NCBI GenBank assembly: GCA_021772095.1
Contig: JADYXR010000184.1
Coordinates: 1 to 61,001 of the forward strand
DNA from: Candidatus Obscuribacter sp.
Lineage (GTDB): Bacteria > Cyanobacteriota > Vampirovibrionia > Obscuribacterales > Obscuribacteraceae
Direction: 5' to 3'
DNA length: 61,001 nucleotides
A program made the translations under genes and the position numbers. Numbering within the stretch: position 1 is the first letter of the stretch; every line of letters begins with the position of its first letter. The notes beneath the pieces are model-generated. The model saw only the letters and a program-made list of their open reading frames with translations. It made no database searches and was not told the DNA's origin. Of the stretch, positions 25,346 through 34,068 are shown piece after piece.

Positions 25346-25966
25346 ATGAAGTACGCCGAATTTTTGAAAAAACAATTACGACTTGGCTTGCCGAATGTGA
25401 TTGTTCCCCTGCTTACGTTAGTCACGCTCTTCTCGCTGACGGCCACGTCTGCGGCAAGAGCAGAGTCAAACGAATGGACCGTAATTGTGAAAGCGCAGGA
25501 AATCAAACGGGCGTTTCAGTACAAGGGTTCGGAGTTGCGCCAAGTTGCCAAAGTTGATCTGGTTTATCGGCCTAGTGCGTCCGACGCAGAACCAAAAGAA
25601 TACGAGTCTGTGTGGTGCACCGATGGTAAGCCAATCGGCATGGAACGCAAGGGTATTTTGCAAATCCAGCGCGGACGTTTGTTTCACATAAAAGTTGAGC
25701 AGAAGGCTTATTCCGACGAAGAAAATAAAGCGATTGCATTCGTCTTGATGCACTTTTCGCTGCAAGCCTATCATCGGTTTTGCCCAATCCTGACGATCAG
25801 CGCACCAGATCAAACTTTCAACAACATCTGCATGGAACTACGTCATCGAGGATGTGAGGATTTTGTCAGCGCCGCAGACTCGGATCAAAGCGGTAGCGTG
25901 ATATTCAATATGCAATCTTCGCCGTCTAGAAACGTGCAGCGTCTGCACTTCAAGGGCCGCGAGTAA
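25346..25966 (+). CDS. Small exported protein, family not recognised
   Basis: 206 residues with an excellent ribosome binding site (GGAGGA five bases before ATG). The N-terminus has a long positively charged region and then a hydrophobic segment ending A-A-R-A-E, a convincing signal peptide. The mature part has predicted beta strands and three or more cysteines in the second half (R-F-C-P, N-I-C-M, R-G-C-E), possibly forming disulfides after export. It lies 103 bases behind the subtilase on the same strand and may be expressed with it, but the hairpin between them leaves this open. Confidence 0.75.
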   Translation: MKYAEFLKKQLRLGLPNVIVPLLTLVTLFSLTATSAARAESNEWTVIVKAQEIKRAFQYKGSELRQVAKVDLVYRPSASDAEPKEYESVWCTDGKPIGMERKGILQIQRGRLFHIKVEQKAYSDEENKAIAFVLMHFSLQAYHRFCPILTISAPDQTFNNICMELRHRGCEDFVSAADSDQSGSVIFNMQSSPSRNVQRLHFKGRE

Positions 25967-26111
25967 TCGCCGATATGTCAAAACGTTTTGGTAGCTAACA
26001 GTTGCAGCCAACTGAAACATGAAAGTTCGGAACCACGAAGCACCAGCGGTGCCACCGATTATTTGCTCCTGGCGTGCCAGCAAGTCCTCGTCCTGTTCTC
26101 GTGTGAACTCC

Positions 26112-26143
26112 AAAAAGCGAAAGAAGCCCCACCACAGGGCTTC
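26112..26143 (-). terminator. Rho-independent terminator for the small gene at 26179
   Basis: On the minus strand GAAGCCC, a seven-base loop and GGGCTTC form a perfect 7-bp stem, followed at once by TTTCGCTTTTT. Stem bases are 26123-26129 and 26137-26143. It lies 35 bases beyond the stop of the small minus-strand gene and is the best intrinsic terminator in the window. Confidence 0.75.
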
Positions 26144-26178
26144 AAACAAAGGAGGAAAGAACCGGTAAAAAATTGGTG

Positions 26179-26415
26179 TTACGCGGCTTGTAGCGCCACG
26201 TCGTATTTCAATCGGACGAAGTCATATTCGACGCGGATTGACACGGTGTTCTGGGTGGCAAACTCGAGTCTCACTCGACCGAGGCTGTTAGTGCTGTACT
26301 CACTCCAGTGTGATGGAACGGACACTATAACGTTCTCCGGACCCCACTCTTCAACGTATGCTTTCAATACTTGGCAAAGTCGGTCTTCATCTCTAGGGTC
26401 TCTGAACATTGTCAT
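26179..26415 (-). CDS. Small protein of 78 residues, function unknown
   Basis: Start at ATG 26415, selected because GAGG lies seven bases upstream; the longer frame to 26598 crosses a G6/C6 hairpin and reads as non-coding. The protein is acidic at the start (F-R-D-P-R-D-E-D), then has a helix and beta strands (I-V-S-V-P, V-R-L-E-F, I-R-V-E-Y-D-F) that suggest a small compact alpha/beta domain. No cysteine pair, signal peptide or known motif. Its own ribosome binding site and a strong intrinsic terminator support a real, monocistronic gene. Confidence 0.6.
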   Translation of the reverse strand: MTMFRDPRDEDRLCQVLKAYVEEWGPENVIVSVPSHWSEYSTNSLGRVRLEFATQNTVSIRVEYDFVRLKYDVALQAA

Positions 26416-26496
26416 TGTTTGCCTCGCTGCCGGGTTACAGCTCACATGGGGTGTTTGTGCATTAGAGTTTATGTTTTGCATGCCGCTCGAACAACT

Positions 26497-26511
26497 GGGG
26501 GGATTCCCCCC
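26497..26511. repeat. G6-ATT-C6 inverted repeat
   Basis: GGGGGG (26497-26502), ATT and CCCCCC (26506-26511) form a six-bp all-GC hairpin about 80 bases upstream of the small gene's start. It could be a terminator stem or a barrier element. Confidence 0.45.
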
Positions 26512-26640
26512 TGCTTCGTAGGATTCCCATCGAGCGAAACGTGTTCTGTTATCATGAAAACAGAGTTTCGGAAAATCGAAGAACAAACGGCGCCCCATTT
26601 ATTGATTAAGGCCTTACACGTTTGAGGTTTAGAATACTCA

Positions 26641-27003
26641 ATGCATCCAATTCAGTCCGTGATTCTTGCTGCTCTGACCTGCATCGCTTTAATCGGCATC
26701 GCAATTGTGGACCTGGTTATAGTTGCGGAGTTTTTGAAAAAGCGGATGATTGTGTCTGCTCTGGTGATCATGGTTACCAGCTTTGTCGTGGCGCTAGTTT
26801 GGATATCGGACAACCACCGACTGACTTTCACAACGTTCTTTCTTGTATTCTTTTGGCTGCCACCGATGCGGCTGTGGACCTTATTTAGATCGGATCAGGC
26901 TGAGACCAGATCTGGGAAAATCTACAAGTGGGCGTTAAGCGCTGTGTTCGCGCCGAGCGTTTTTGGATTAGTATGCATTGCATTGGCAGCATTTATAGTA
27001 TAG
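26641..27003 (+). CDS. Small integral membrane protein, unknown
   Basis: 120 residues with four hydrophobic helices (about residues 5-30, 35-56, 62-78 and 95-119) and short charged loops (F-L-K-K-R; R-S-D-Q-A-E-T-R-S-G-K). It resembles no family I can name. TTGAGG precedes the ATG by 12 bases, a rather long spacing. The gene converges on the LCP gene across a nested inverted repeat. A second frame covers the same bases but reads as random sequence. Confidence 0.65.
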   Translation: MHPIQSVILAALTCIALIGIAIVDLVIVAEFLKKRMIVSALVIMVTSFVVALVWISDNHRLTFTTFFLVFFWLPPMRLWTLFRSDQAETRSGKIYKWALSAVFAPSVFGLVCIALAAFIV

Positions 27004-27005
27004 CT

Positions 27006-27072
27006 GTGGGCGATCCGCAACGCTTCATAAACGGTCGTTAAGCGTACAGATGAGCTGCCGTCAATTGCCCAC
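27006..27072. terminator. Nested inverted repeats between convergent genes, possible bidirectional terminator
   Basis: An outer pair GTGGGC (27006-27011) / GCCCAC (27067-27072) encloses an inner pair ACGCTT (27020-27025) / AAGCGT (27040-27045). The element fills the 77-base gap between convergent genes. No poly-U run accompanies it. Confidence 0.4.
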
Positions 27073-27080
27073 GTATAGAC

Positions 27081-28475
27081 CTATTGCACTTGCGTGTCGA
27101 TCGCGTCACTTTCTGGTGGAACCGCAGCAGTAGCGCCTTCCATGCCGACCTTGTTTGGTGCGGGCAGAACGACAGAAATGTCGGAGCCGCAGCCGTCGTA
27201 TTTCATCACGACGGGCCATTCAGCAACTGCCGGAAGATCGTTCTTAATCAGATCAATCACTTCAGCTGTCGCGCGTCGGCTGTGCAAGTCGAGCTGCGCA
27301 TGCTGGCAATCGTTATCTAGTCTGGTTTCAATCAAACGAACTTTCCAACCGCGCTCTTTCAATTGTTCGGCGATTGAATCTGCTCTTTCGGCAATTGATT
27401 CTTTAAAGCGGATTGTGATTCTTGTCTTTTCTCGCAGCGTATCTTCGTCATGCGCAATGCGATCCACTCGGCGCGAGCGCGGTGCATCAGGCGCAACTAA
27501 TCCGAATCGCTCGAATATGGAATGCGTTCCTTTCTGACTGAGGATAAAGTAGTTGACACCATCTATGGTTTCACCTTGTCCAGGCAATGTTGCCGTTACG
27601 ATTGAACCGCCTTTCAAATCTTTGGCGAATGACAAAATTTCTGCGATGGTTGTCGCTGGCAAGTCAGTCTTTACGCACTTGTAGCCGGCTTCCAATAATT
27701 GTGGTGCCTTGAGTAAAACAGCCGGGTCTTTGAGTTTGCTCAACGATTGGCGCAAAAACCATTGTTGTCGTTCCATTCTTCCGATATCTGCATACGCGTC
27801 TTTGCGGAAGCGAACATAACCTTCTGCTTGTTCTGCGTCGAGCATCTGTTTGCCTGGTTTTAGATCGATTTTCAATCCAGAGGTTTTGTCCTCGTAATGC
27901 ATTTCTTTTTCAACGCACACTTCTACTGGACCAAGTAATTTGAACAAATCCTTTAAGCCGACGGTATCGACAACGACATAATGGTCGACGGGAACGCCAA
28001 AGTTATCGCGCACAGTGCTGACTGCAAGCTCTGGTCCACCGTTTGCATGCGCTTGATTTATTTTGCTTGTGTGTCTTCCGATTGTGACCTGGCTGTCGCG
28101 CGGGATCGAAATGATGCCGACTTTATCGTGGTCAGGATCTAAACTTACTAACATCATGGTGTCAGAACGATTGCCCTGATACCGCTCGGATTCCTTGTTG
28201 CCATTCCAATCAACGCCCATGACGAGAACGTTTAATCGATCTTTTAGCTTAGGGTAAACCGGCACCGCCTGTAGTGCCTCGGAAATGTGATTGGTGGCGT
28301 TTTGAACTCTGGTCGCGACTGTGTCTGCCGACCCTGCTTTGAGGGGAAACACAATCGACGCCACACCCAGGGAAACAGCGAACACAGACAAACTAAGCGC
28401 TAAGCCGGACAAGACAAGCCTGAACTTGCTGGGACTACTGCTGGTCCCGCGCGGTGATTCCTGATGGTCTGCCAA
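27081..28475 (-). CDS. LytR-CpsA-Psr (LCP) family cell-envelope glycopolymer transferase
   Basis: 464 residues from a TTG start with AAAGAGG five bases upstream. A short cytoplasmic tail and one membrane helix (about 20-45) lead to the LCP domain (about 85-250): L-N-V-L-V-M-G-V-D, N-R-S-D-T-M-M-L-V-S, I-P-R-D-S-Q-V and the Arg-rich R-F-R-K-D-A-Y-A-D-I-G-R-M-E-R-Q. The conserved Arg/Asp residues that bind polyprenyl pyrophosphate are present. A C-terminal LytR_C-like domain follows (about 335-440). LCP enzymes attach polymers from lipid carriers to peptidoglycan or proteins. The gene has its own promoter candidate, and no polymer synthesis gene is beside it. Confidence 0.93.
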   Translation of the reverse strand: MADHQESPRGTSSSPSKFRLVLSGLALSLSVFAVSLGVASIVFPLKAGSADTVATRVQNATNHISEALQAVPVYPKLKDRLNVLVMGVDWNGNKESERYQGNRSDTMMLVSLDPDHDKVGIISIPRDSQVTIGRHTSKINQAHANGGPELAVSTVRDNFGVPVDHYVVVDTVGLKDLFKLLGPVEVCVEKEMHYEDKTSGLKIDLKPGKQMLDAEQAEGYVRFRKDAYADIGRMERQQWFLRQSLSKLKDPAVLLKAPQLLEAGYKCVKTDLPATTIAEILSFAKDLKGGSIVTATLPGQGETIDGVNYFILSQKGTHSIFERFGLVAPDAPRSRRVDRIAHDEDTLREKTRITIRFKESIAERADSIAEQLKERGWKVRLIETRLDNDCQHAQLDLHSRRATAEVIDLIKNDLPAVAEWPVVMKYDGCGSDISVVLPAPNKVGMEGATAAVPPESDAIDTQVQ

Positions 28476-28495
28476 GGTCGCCTCTTTGATTACTT

Positions 28496-28501
28496 ATTAT
28501 A
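28496..28501 (-). promoter_or_regulatory. TATAAT -10 element upstream of the LCP gene
   Basis: A perfect minus-strand TATAAT sits inside the inverted repeat TACTTA-TTA-TAAGTA, 20 bases before the start codon. Only a poor -35 (TTAGAC, 17-base spacer) is present. Initiation about seven bases downstream would leave a very short leader starting near the Shine-Dalgarno. Confidence 0.35.
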
Positions 28502-28628
28502 AGTATGTGCCTGTAACAGTCTAATCGCGAACTTGCTCGCCACGCTCTTTACATTTAAAAGTTCTAAGTTTTACTGGCGCTAGTAGAACAGGCATCAACG
28601 AGGTTTTCTTCGACGTGATTTGTTAAGC

Positions 28629-29723
28629 CTAGCGCAGGCTGCTGGTCGCCGGAGGCTTCGCATACAACCGCACGATGGTGTTGCTGTCGCGTTCGGTCAG
28701 GTCCTTCCACTTATCATCTATGTCCATCGAGTAGAACATCGCGTCGTCGGGATTCGATGTGTGTCCGGCCAGCCCGAGCACATGTCCGATTTCGTGCAAA
28801 CATCCTCTTCTCATGCGGTTATCGGTGAGTGGAAGTTGTTCTACCAGTGGAACAGTCAGGATTGTTATTGTACCTTTGACTAAACCGTTTCTGGTTGTAT
28901 CCAGCACAGCATGCCCGGATTCGGCGATGTTTTTAAACTTGGCTGGATCGCTTGACCACAAACAAACAATTTGAGCCTGATCGGCAGTGTCTACCAGATT
29001 GAACGTGACCAGTCCTTTGGATGCCTGACTCCAGCTGGAGAATGACTGTTTAAGGATATCTCCGAATTGTTCGCGGTATCCTGGCGTGCCATCACCATTG
29101 GTGATAAACACACGCAAAGGCATTTGTTGTGCATTCCAGCGAATGACACCATCGCGTGTCACTTCAGTGAAGTAGTCGTGCACGTCGGCTGGCGGCTTGC
29201 CGGACTGTCCGTAAATTGCTTGCAACTTTAATCGTTCGCCTTCCAAACCTGCGACTAAACCAGCGATTTTTTTCGCGTCGCGATCTGTTGGAAAACGGCT
29301 CAAGAAGCCTCTGTACGATTCGATCGCTTTGTCGATTTGACCGGTTGACTGGTAAAGTCCGCCGATCGTCATCCATGATGGAGCCGAGTTCGAGTTTAGA
29401 GAAAGCGCTGTTTGAAGCTCTTGGATAGCCGCGCTTGACTGTCCTGTTTTTGCCAGGGCGATTGCATAAGTGTGATGAGCGTCCGCATTATCCGGCATCA
29501 ATTCGACGGCTTTCTTTAGCATCGCGGCCGCGTCAGAATTGTTGTTGACCCGCAGTAACTGCCGACCTCTGTTGAAGGCGTCTAGCGCTTCGGCCGTAGT
29601 AGCCTTGCCGCCCATCGTGTACTCATATCGCATCTCCTCAGCGGATGCCTGCGATGTTTGCAAAAAGGAGACGCCGGCTAAAGTTGTAGCTACTAATAAG
29701 GTCGATACTTTTGTCAGTTTCAA
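28629..29723 (-). CDS. Exported TPR protein with metzincin-type zinc protease domain
   Basis: 364 residues from TTG 29723, where AGGA lies nine bases upstream and the product starts with a textbook signal peptide (M-K-L-T-K ... S-Q-A-S-A). Three to four TPRs follow (about residues 40-165), then a catalytic domain with the metzincin zinc motif H-E-I-G-H-V-L-G-L-A-G-H and a downstream Met-turn-like A-M-F-Y-S-M-D, similar to matrixins (M10). The protease domain is short, about 150 residues. TPR plus metzincin suggests a secreted protease directed to its substrate by the repeats. Probably monocistronic. Confidence 0.9.
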   Translation of the reverse strand: MKLTKVSTLLVATTLAGVSFLQTSQASAEEMRYEYTMGGKATTAEALDAFNRGRQLLRVNNNSDAAAMLKKAVELMPDNADAHHTYAIALAKTGQSSAAIQELQTALSLNSNSAPSWMTIGGLYQSTGQIDKAIESYRGFLSRFPTDRDAKKIAGLVAGLEGERLKLQAIYGQSGKPPADVHDYFTEVTRDGVIRWNAQQMPLRVFITNGDGTPGYREQFGDILKQSFSSWSQASKGLVTFNLVDTADQAQIVCLWSSDPAKFKNIAESGHAVLDTTRNGLVKGTITILTVPLVEQLPLTDNRMRRGCLHEIGHVLGLAGHTSNPDDAMFYSMDIDDKWKDLTERDSNTIVRLYAKPPATSSLR

Positions 29724-30146
29724 TTCACTCAGTCCTATTTCCCAAACCAATCAATACACGGAAGGTCATTCGCCAATCAAGCTAATTCATTCGCTAGTTA
29801 AACTCGTCGACGGTGTGGGCGATTCAAAGTTTCATCTCGGCACGCTCACATTGGAACGTTCATTCTCGTGGCTAATGCGTTCTGCTTTTGATCGCGCGGT
29901 GCAGAACATTAGCAGTTTACAAGCTCGGCGGCATCGTGGACACCAGTTCTCACTCAACAGGCTTCAAATCAGATCGAATTTAAACTTATGGACATCAAGA
30001 GATCGCAGCAAGCCATTGTTAGCCTAAACTCAGAGAGGCTAAAACCTGGGCGTTATTGAACTGAAACGTACCGGACAGGTTCGTCATCGAAAAGTCGCGA
30101 CGCGAGCGCGAAGATAATCGGCACGAAATTCAAATGAGGTGCATCG
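29724..30146. other. 423-base divergent gap
   Basis: This separates the TPR-metzincin gene from the oxidoreductase gene. The open frame running through it from the left is the antisense of the metzincin signal region and looks non-coding. A hairpin TTAGCCT/AGGCTAA (30019-30042) with a ten-base loop is the only structure I see. Confidence 0.45.
29733..29736 (-). promoter_or_regulatory. Ribosome binding site fixing the TTG start of the TPR-metzincin gene
   Basis: Minus-strand AGGA lies nine bases before TTG 29723. The alternative start at 29750 (also TTG) has no such site and would bury the signal peptide nine residues in. Confidence 0.55.
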
Positions 30147-31115
30147 ATGCGACAAGTGAAATGGGGCGTTCTCGGTGGATCGGGATTCGCGCGCAGGCGC
30201 AGTATTCCTGCCATGATGCAGTGCCCTAACGTTGAGCTAGTCGGCGTCGCCAGTCGCTCGCAAGAGAAATCCGAAAAGTTCAAAGAACAATTTTCGCTCG
30301 CCAAAGTTTATTCCTCCTATCAAGAATTGCTTGATGATGTCGAAATCGAAGCCGTTCACATTCCGCTTCCTAACTCGATGCACAGTGAGTGGGCACTAGC
30401 CGCGCTCGAAAAAGGCAAGCATGTTCTGTCAGAAAAACCGTTTGCGACAACCGTTGAAGACGCTCAGCTTGTGGCTGAAAAGGCTGAGCAAACCGGTTTG
30501 AAAGTAATGGAAGCGCTGATGTGGCCGTTCCATCCGCAACACCGAACAGCAAAGAAATTAGTAGCGGATGGAGTAATCGGCGAAGTCCGTTTTATTCGCG
30601 CTTCGTTCACTTACATGATGACTGCTAAGTCAGGTATTCGATTAGATAAAGAGCTCGGAGGTGGTAGCCTCCTCGATGTTGGATGCTATCCGGTCAGTGG
30701 TGCGCGATATTACTTTGACGAAGAGCCCATCAGCGTTTTCGCCAGCGGAGATATTCATCCCGAACACGGCGTTGACACCAATGCTAGTGCAATTCTTCAA
30801 TTCGCTAAGGGACGAGCAGTCATCGACTTTGGTTTTCATCTGCCGTACAGAACCGAAATGGAAATTGTCGGCGAGCTCGGTCACATTCTATTTCCACGTG
30901 CCTGGCAGCCTTTCGAGCAATCGACAATTTATTTAAACGATGATGAAATCGTTTTGCCACCAGCGAATCACTACATAAATCTCTTCGAGCATTTTTCTCA
31001 ATGCGTCTTAGATGACACCACACCAGAAATTGGTGTCGACGATGCAGTGAATCAGATGAAGGCGCTCGACGCAATCAAAAAGTCGTTAGTGAGCGGTTCT
31101 GCGCAAAAGCTGTAA
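30147..31115 (+). CDS. Gfo/Idh/MocA-family NAD(P)-dependent oxidoreductase
   Basis: 322 residues, normal for the family. The Rossmann start is W-G-V-L-G-G-S-G-F-A-R-R-R, followed by V-G-V-A-S-R-S and the E-K-P-F-A motif near residue 96 whose lysine is catalytic in relatives. A second conserved patch, G-G-G-S-L-L-D-V-G-C-Y, opens the substrate domain. Such enzymes oxidise or reduce sugars, inositols or related cyclic alcohols; the substrate here cannot be given. TGAGGTG precedes the ATG. It is alone on its strand, convergent with pgk. Confidence 0.93.
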   Translation: MRQVKWGVLGGSGFARRRSIPAMMQCPNVELVGVASRSQEKSEKFKEQFSLAKVYSSYQELLDDVEIEAVHIPLPNSMHSEWALAALEKGKHVLSEKPFATTVEDAQLVAEKAEQTGLKVMEALMWPFHPQHRTAKKLVADGVIGEVRFIRASFTYMMTAKSGIRLDKELGGGSLLDVGCYPVSGARYYFDEEPISVFASGDIHPEHGVDTNASAILQFAKGRAVIDFGFHLPYRTEMEIVGELGHILFPRAWQPFEQSTIYLNDDEIVLPPANHYINLFEHFSQCVLDDTTPEIGVDDAVNQMKALDAIKKSLVSGSAQKL

Positions 31116-31164
31116 TCGATAGGGTCCGATTCCGGTTGCACAGCACTCCTGGTCAAAACAATTA

Positions 31165-32406
31165 CTAGTTTGTTTTACCGGCTGGTGTTGCGGCATCCAG
31201 AGCTTTTATGCCTGGCAGTTCGATACCTTCCAGGAATTCCAGGGAGGCACCACCGCCGGTGCTGACGTGAGTGAGTGCGTCGGCAGGAACGCTGCGTTTT
31301 TGCAGTGCAGAAACTGAGTCACCGCCGCCGATGATCGTCTTGGCGCCCTTGCGTGTCAGGGTTACCAGCTTGTCGATCAGATCGTTTGTGCCTTTGTCGA
31401 AACCAGCGATTTCAAACACTCCAGGAGGTCCGTTCCACAAAATTGTTTTGCAGGATTCCAAAGCATCGTTGACCATTTTGATACTCTTCGGTCCAATGTC
31501 CAAGCCCATTTGATCGGCTGGAATCTTGTCTACATCTACAACGGTCGGAGTCGCGCCTTCTTTCATTTCAGTGGCAACAACAACGTCTACAGGGAGAATA
31601 ATTTGAACGCCTTTGGCTTTCGCTTTCTTCTCTAATTCTTTACAGTAATCCATTCGATCGTCTTCGACAAGTGATTTGCCGGTGTTGAGTCCTTGCGCTT
31701 TCAGGAAGGTGAAAGCCATGGCACCGCCAATGATGATGATGTCGACTTTGTCGATCAGGTTATCTAAAACACCGATCTTCGATGATACTTTTGAACCGCC
31801 GATGATGCAGGCAACTGGTCTGGCTGGATCGTTGAGCGCCTGGCTGAGCATCTTAATTTCTCTGTCCATCAGCATTCCGGCGAGTGCCGGACGAACCAGA
31901 TGAGCAACACCTTCTGTGCTGGCATGGGCGCGGTGTGCGGTTCCAAATGCATCGTTAACGTAAACATCGGCAAGGGCTGCGAGTAGTTTTACGAACTCAG
32001 GAGCATTTTCTTCTTCGCCGGCATGGAAGCGGACGTTCTCGAGAAGCAGGACTTCGCCGCCTTTCATCTCGCCGATTTTCTTTTCTACTTCGGGTCCAAC
32101 GGTTTCTCTTACAAAATCAACTTTGACTTCCGCTTTTTCTTTGAGCAGGTCGCCGAGCCGTGTAGCGATAGGTTCAAGCGTGAGCTTGTCGACTTTCTTG
32201 CCATCGGGACGGCCCAGATGTGATACCAGAATTACTTTGGCTTCCGCTGCGATCAATCTTTCGATTGTAGGAAGCGCGGCTCTGATTCTCGAATCATCAG
32301 TGATAGTGCCATCTTTCTTGTCTTGCGGCACATTGAAGTCCACTCTCACAAGTACTCTTTTGTTTTTGAACACGTCTTCTTTGACGTTTGTGATGCTTTG
32401 CTTCAT
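31165..32406 (-). CDS. pgk: Phosphoglycerate kinase
   Basis: 413 residues. Signature motifs in order: R-V-D-F-N-V-P near residue 22, the substrate segment S-H-L-G-R-P, L-L-E-N-V-R-F-H, N-D-A-F-G-T-A-H-R-A-H, G-G-S-K-V-S-S-K-I-G, W-N-G-P-P-G-V-F and the C-terminal G-G-G-D-S domain. Transfers phosphate from 1,3-bisphosphoglycerate to ADP in glycolysis. AAAGGA precedes the ATG. It lies 135 bases downstream of gap on the same strand, separated by a strong hairpin that may uncouple expression of the two genes. Confidence 0.98.
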   Translation of the reverse strand: MKQSITNVKEDVFKNKRVLVRVDFNVPQDKKDGTITDDSRIRAALPTIERLIAAEAKVILVSHLGRPDGKKVDKLTLEPIATRLGDLLKEKAEVKVDFVRETVGPEVEKKIGEMKGGEVLLLENVRFHAGEEENAPEFVKLLAALADVYVNDAFGTAHRAHASTEGVAHLVRPALAGMLMDREIKMLSQALNDPARPVACIIGGSKVSSKIGVLDNLIDKVDIIIIGGAMAFTFLKAQGLNTGKSLVEDDRMDYCKELEKKAKAKGVQIILPVDVVVATEMKEGATPTVVDVDKIPADQMGLDIGPKSIKMVNDALESCKTILWNGPPGVFEIAGFDKGTNDLIDKLVTLTRKGAKTIIGGGDSVSALQKRSVPADALTHVSTGGGASLEFLEGIELPGIKALDAATPAGKTN

Positions 32407-32495
32407 TGTGTTTAGTCCTTTGAACAGCCGGTGAGACGCGGGTTTCGATGATTAGTTTTATGATCCGTTTAATCGTTTAAATTTGAATGAACTAA

Positions 32496-32521
32496 GGGCG
32501 AGGCATTTGACCGCCTCGCCC
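32496..32521 (-). terminator. Hairpin between gap and pgk
   Basis: GGGCGAGGC and GCCTCGCCC (32496-32504, 32513-32521) make a nine-bp GC-rich stem with an eight-base loop, 20 bases after the gap stop. The following bases (TTAGTTCATTC on the minus strand) are only modestly U-rich, so partial termination or mRNA processing is likely. Confidence 0.55.
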
Positions 32522-32541
32522 TCAATTAGTTTTAGTCTCGT

Positions 32542-33567
32542 TTAGACTTTGACTGCGAGCTTGCTTGCGACTAGCGAGCAGAGCTCTGCCAGGCGGTTGC
32601 TGTAGCCCCATTCATTGTCATACCAGGCGATAACTTTGACCATGTTGTCGCCGACAACCATCGTCAAATCAGCATCAACGATTGAGGAGAGCTTGTTGCC
32701 CTGGAAGTCGCATGATACCAGTGGAGCTGGAGCGACGCCGAGGTAGTTTTTCAAACCAGCGTTGGTTGCTTTTGCAATCGCTGCGTTGATTGATTCAGCG
32801 GTTACTGGCTTCTTGCAGGTGACGACCAGGTCTACAACACTGACGTTAGGCGTAGGCACTCGCATTGCGAAGCCATTGAGTTTGCCTTTCAAGTGAGGCA
32901 TTACGAGACCGATTGCTTTTGCAGCGCCGGTGCTCGAAGGAATCATCGAAACCGCTGCTGCTCTTGCGCGTCTCAAATCGGTGTGAGCCGTGTCGAGAAG
33001 GCGTTGGTCGAGGGTGTAGCTGTGGATGGTGGTCATCAAACCTTGTTCAATTCCGAACTCATCATCAATGGCTTTTGCTACTGGAGCGAGGCAGTTGGTG
33101 GTGCAGCTGGCGTTGGAGATGATGTGGTGTTTTTCTGGATCGTACAGCTTATCGTTGACTCCGAGAACGATGGTGATATCTTCACCCTTCGCTGGAGCGG
33201 AGATGAGGACCTTCTTGGCGCCGGCGGTGATGTGGGCTTTCGCTTTGTCAGCATCGGTGAAAGCGCCTGAGCACTCGAGAACGATGTCGATGTTCAGTTT
33301 CTTCCAAGGGCAGTTGCCTGGATCTTTCTCTGTCGAGAAGTGGATGGTTTTGTCATCGATGGTCAAGGCTTCAGCGGTATGTCCGATGTTATGGTCCTTC
33401 ATCTCGCCAAGTACTGAGTCGTACTTGAGAAGGTGAGCGGATTGCTCGAGGGTTTGGAAAGGATCGTTGATTGCTACGATTTCGAATTCTTTGGGCAGGC
33501 TCAACAGATAGGCGCGGAATACGTTGCGACCGATTCTGCCGAATCCATTAATTGCTACTTTTGCCAT
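32542..33567 (-). CDS. gap: Glyceraldehyde-3-phosphate dehydrogenase
   Basis: 341 residues. N-terminal Rossmann I-N-G-F-G-R-I-G-R; Asp35 in A-I-N-D-P points to NAD preference. The nucleophile is Cys155 in S-N-A-S-C-T-T-N-C, with His182 in T-I-H-S-Y-T. The end has W-Y-D-N-E-W-G-Y-S-N-R, the standard phosphorylating GAPDH motif. Oxidises glyceraldehyde-3-phosphate to 1,3-bisphosphoglycerate, the substrate of the downstream pgk product. A likely gap-pgk operon in which the hairpin lowers or balances pgk. Confidence 0.98.
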   Translation of the reverse strand: MAKVAINGFGRIGRNVFRAYLLSLPKEFEIVAINDPFQTLEQSAHLLKYDSVLGEMKDHNIGHTAEALTIDDKTIHFSTEKDPGNCPWKKLNIDIVLECSGAFTDADKAKAHITAGAKKVLISAPAKGEDITIVLGVNDKLYDPEKHHIISNASCTTNCLAPVAKAIDDEFGIEQGLMTTIHSYTLDQRLLDTAHTDLRRARAAAVSMIPSSTGAAKAIGLVMPHLKGKLNGFAMRVPTPNVSVVDLVVTCKKPVTAESINAAIAKATNAGLKNYLGVAPAPLVSCDFQGNKLSSIVDADLTMVVGDNMVKVIAWYDNEWGYSNRLAELCSLVASKLAVKV

Positions 33568-33825
33568 TAGGTTTTAATGCTCCTTCGCGTGGCTATGCAC
33601 TGGTCAGTCAGGCGGAGGCGATTACGTTTTTTCGTAAAACCGCACAAACTCAGACTACAGGCTCTGAGAAAGCATATCCTATGTATGCAAAAACCCCGAT
33701 TTCTTTATCTGGCGTTAAGACATTTTGTTGTTTTTCCGAAATATATAGATGTGCGCGATAATAAGGCTTATAGTTGAGGTCGGTCTTGACTACCGGTTGA
33801 CTGACGTTTAAGAGGCTCTTTTGTC

Positions 33826-34068
33826 ATGATAGAACAAGTAAAAGACGGATTACACACGCAAGTCGAAGAAATTCTCGAGAAGCTTCGCCCTATGCTTATG
33901 GCTGATGGCGGCAACATCGAGCTCGTCGACGTCAAAGACGGCGAAGTATTCGTTCACCTATTGGGCGCTTGCGGAATGTGCCCAAGCTCGACAATGACCC
34001 TGAAAATGGGCGTTGAGCGCGCAATTCGTGAAGCACTTCCAGAAATCAAGCGCGTTATCCAAGTCTAA
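33826..34068 (+). CDS. NifU C-terminal-type Fe-S cluster scaffold (Nfu)
   Basis: 80 residues, the single-domain Nfu form. It has L-R-P-M-L-M-A-D-G-G-N-I-E-L and the cluster-binding Cys49-x-x-Cys52 in G-A-C-G-M-C-P-S-S-T-M-T. Nfu proteins bind a [4Fe-4S] cluster and pass it to target enzymes. GAGG lies eleven bases before the ATG. The gene stands alone between the gap gene (divergent) and a terminator. Confidence 0.95.
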   Translation: MIEQVKDGLHTQVEEILEKLRPMLMADGGNIELVDVKDGEVFVHLLGACGMCPSSTMTLKMGVERAIREALPEIKRVIQV

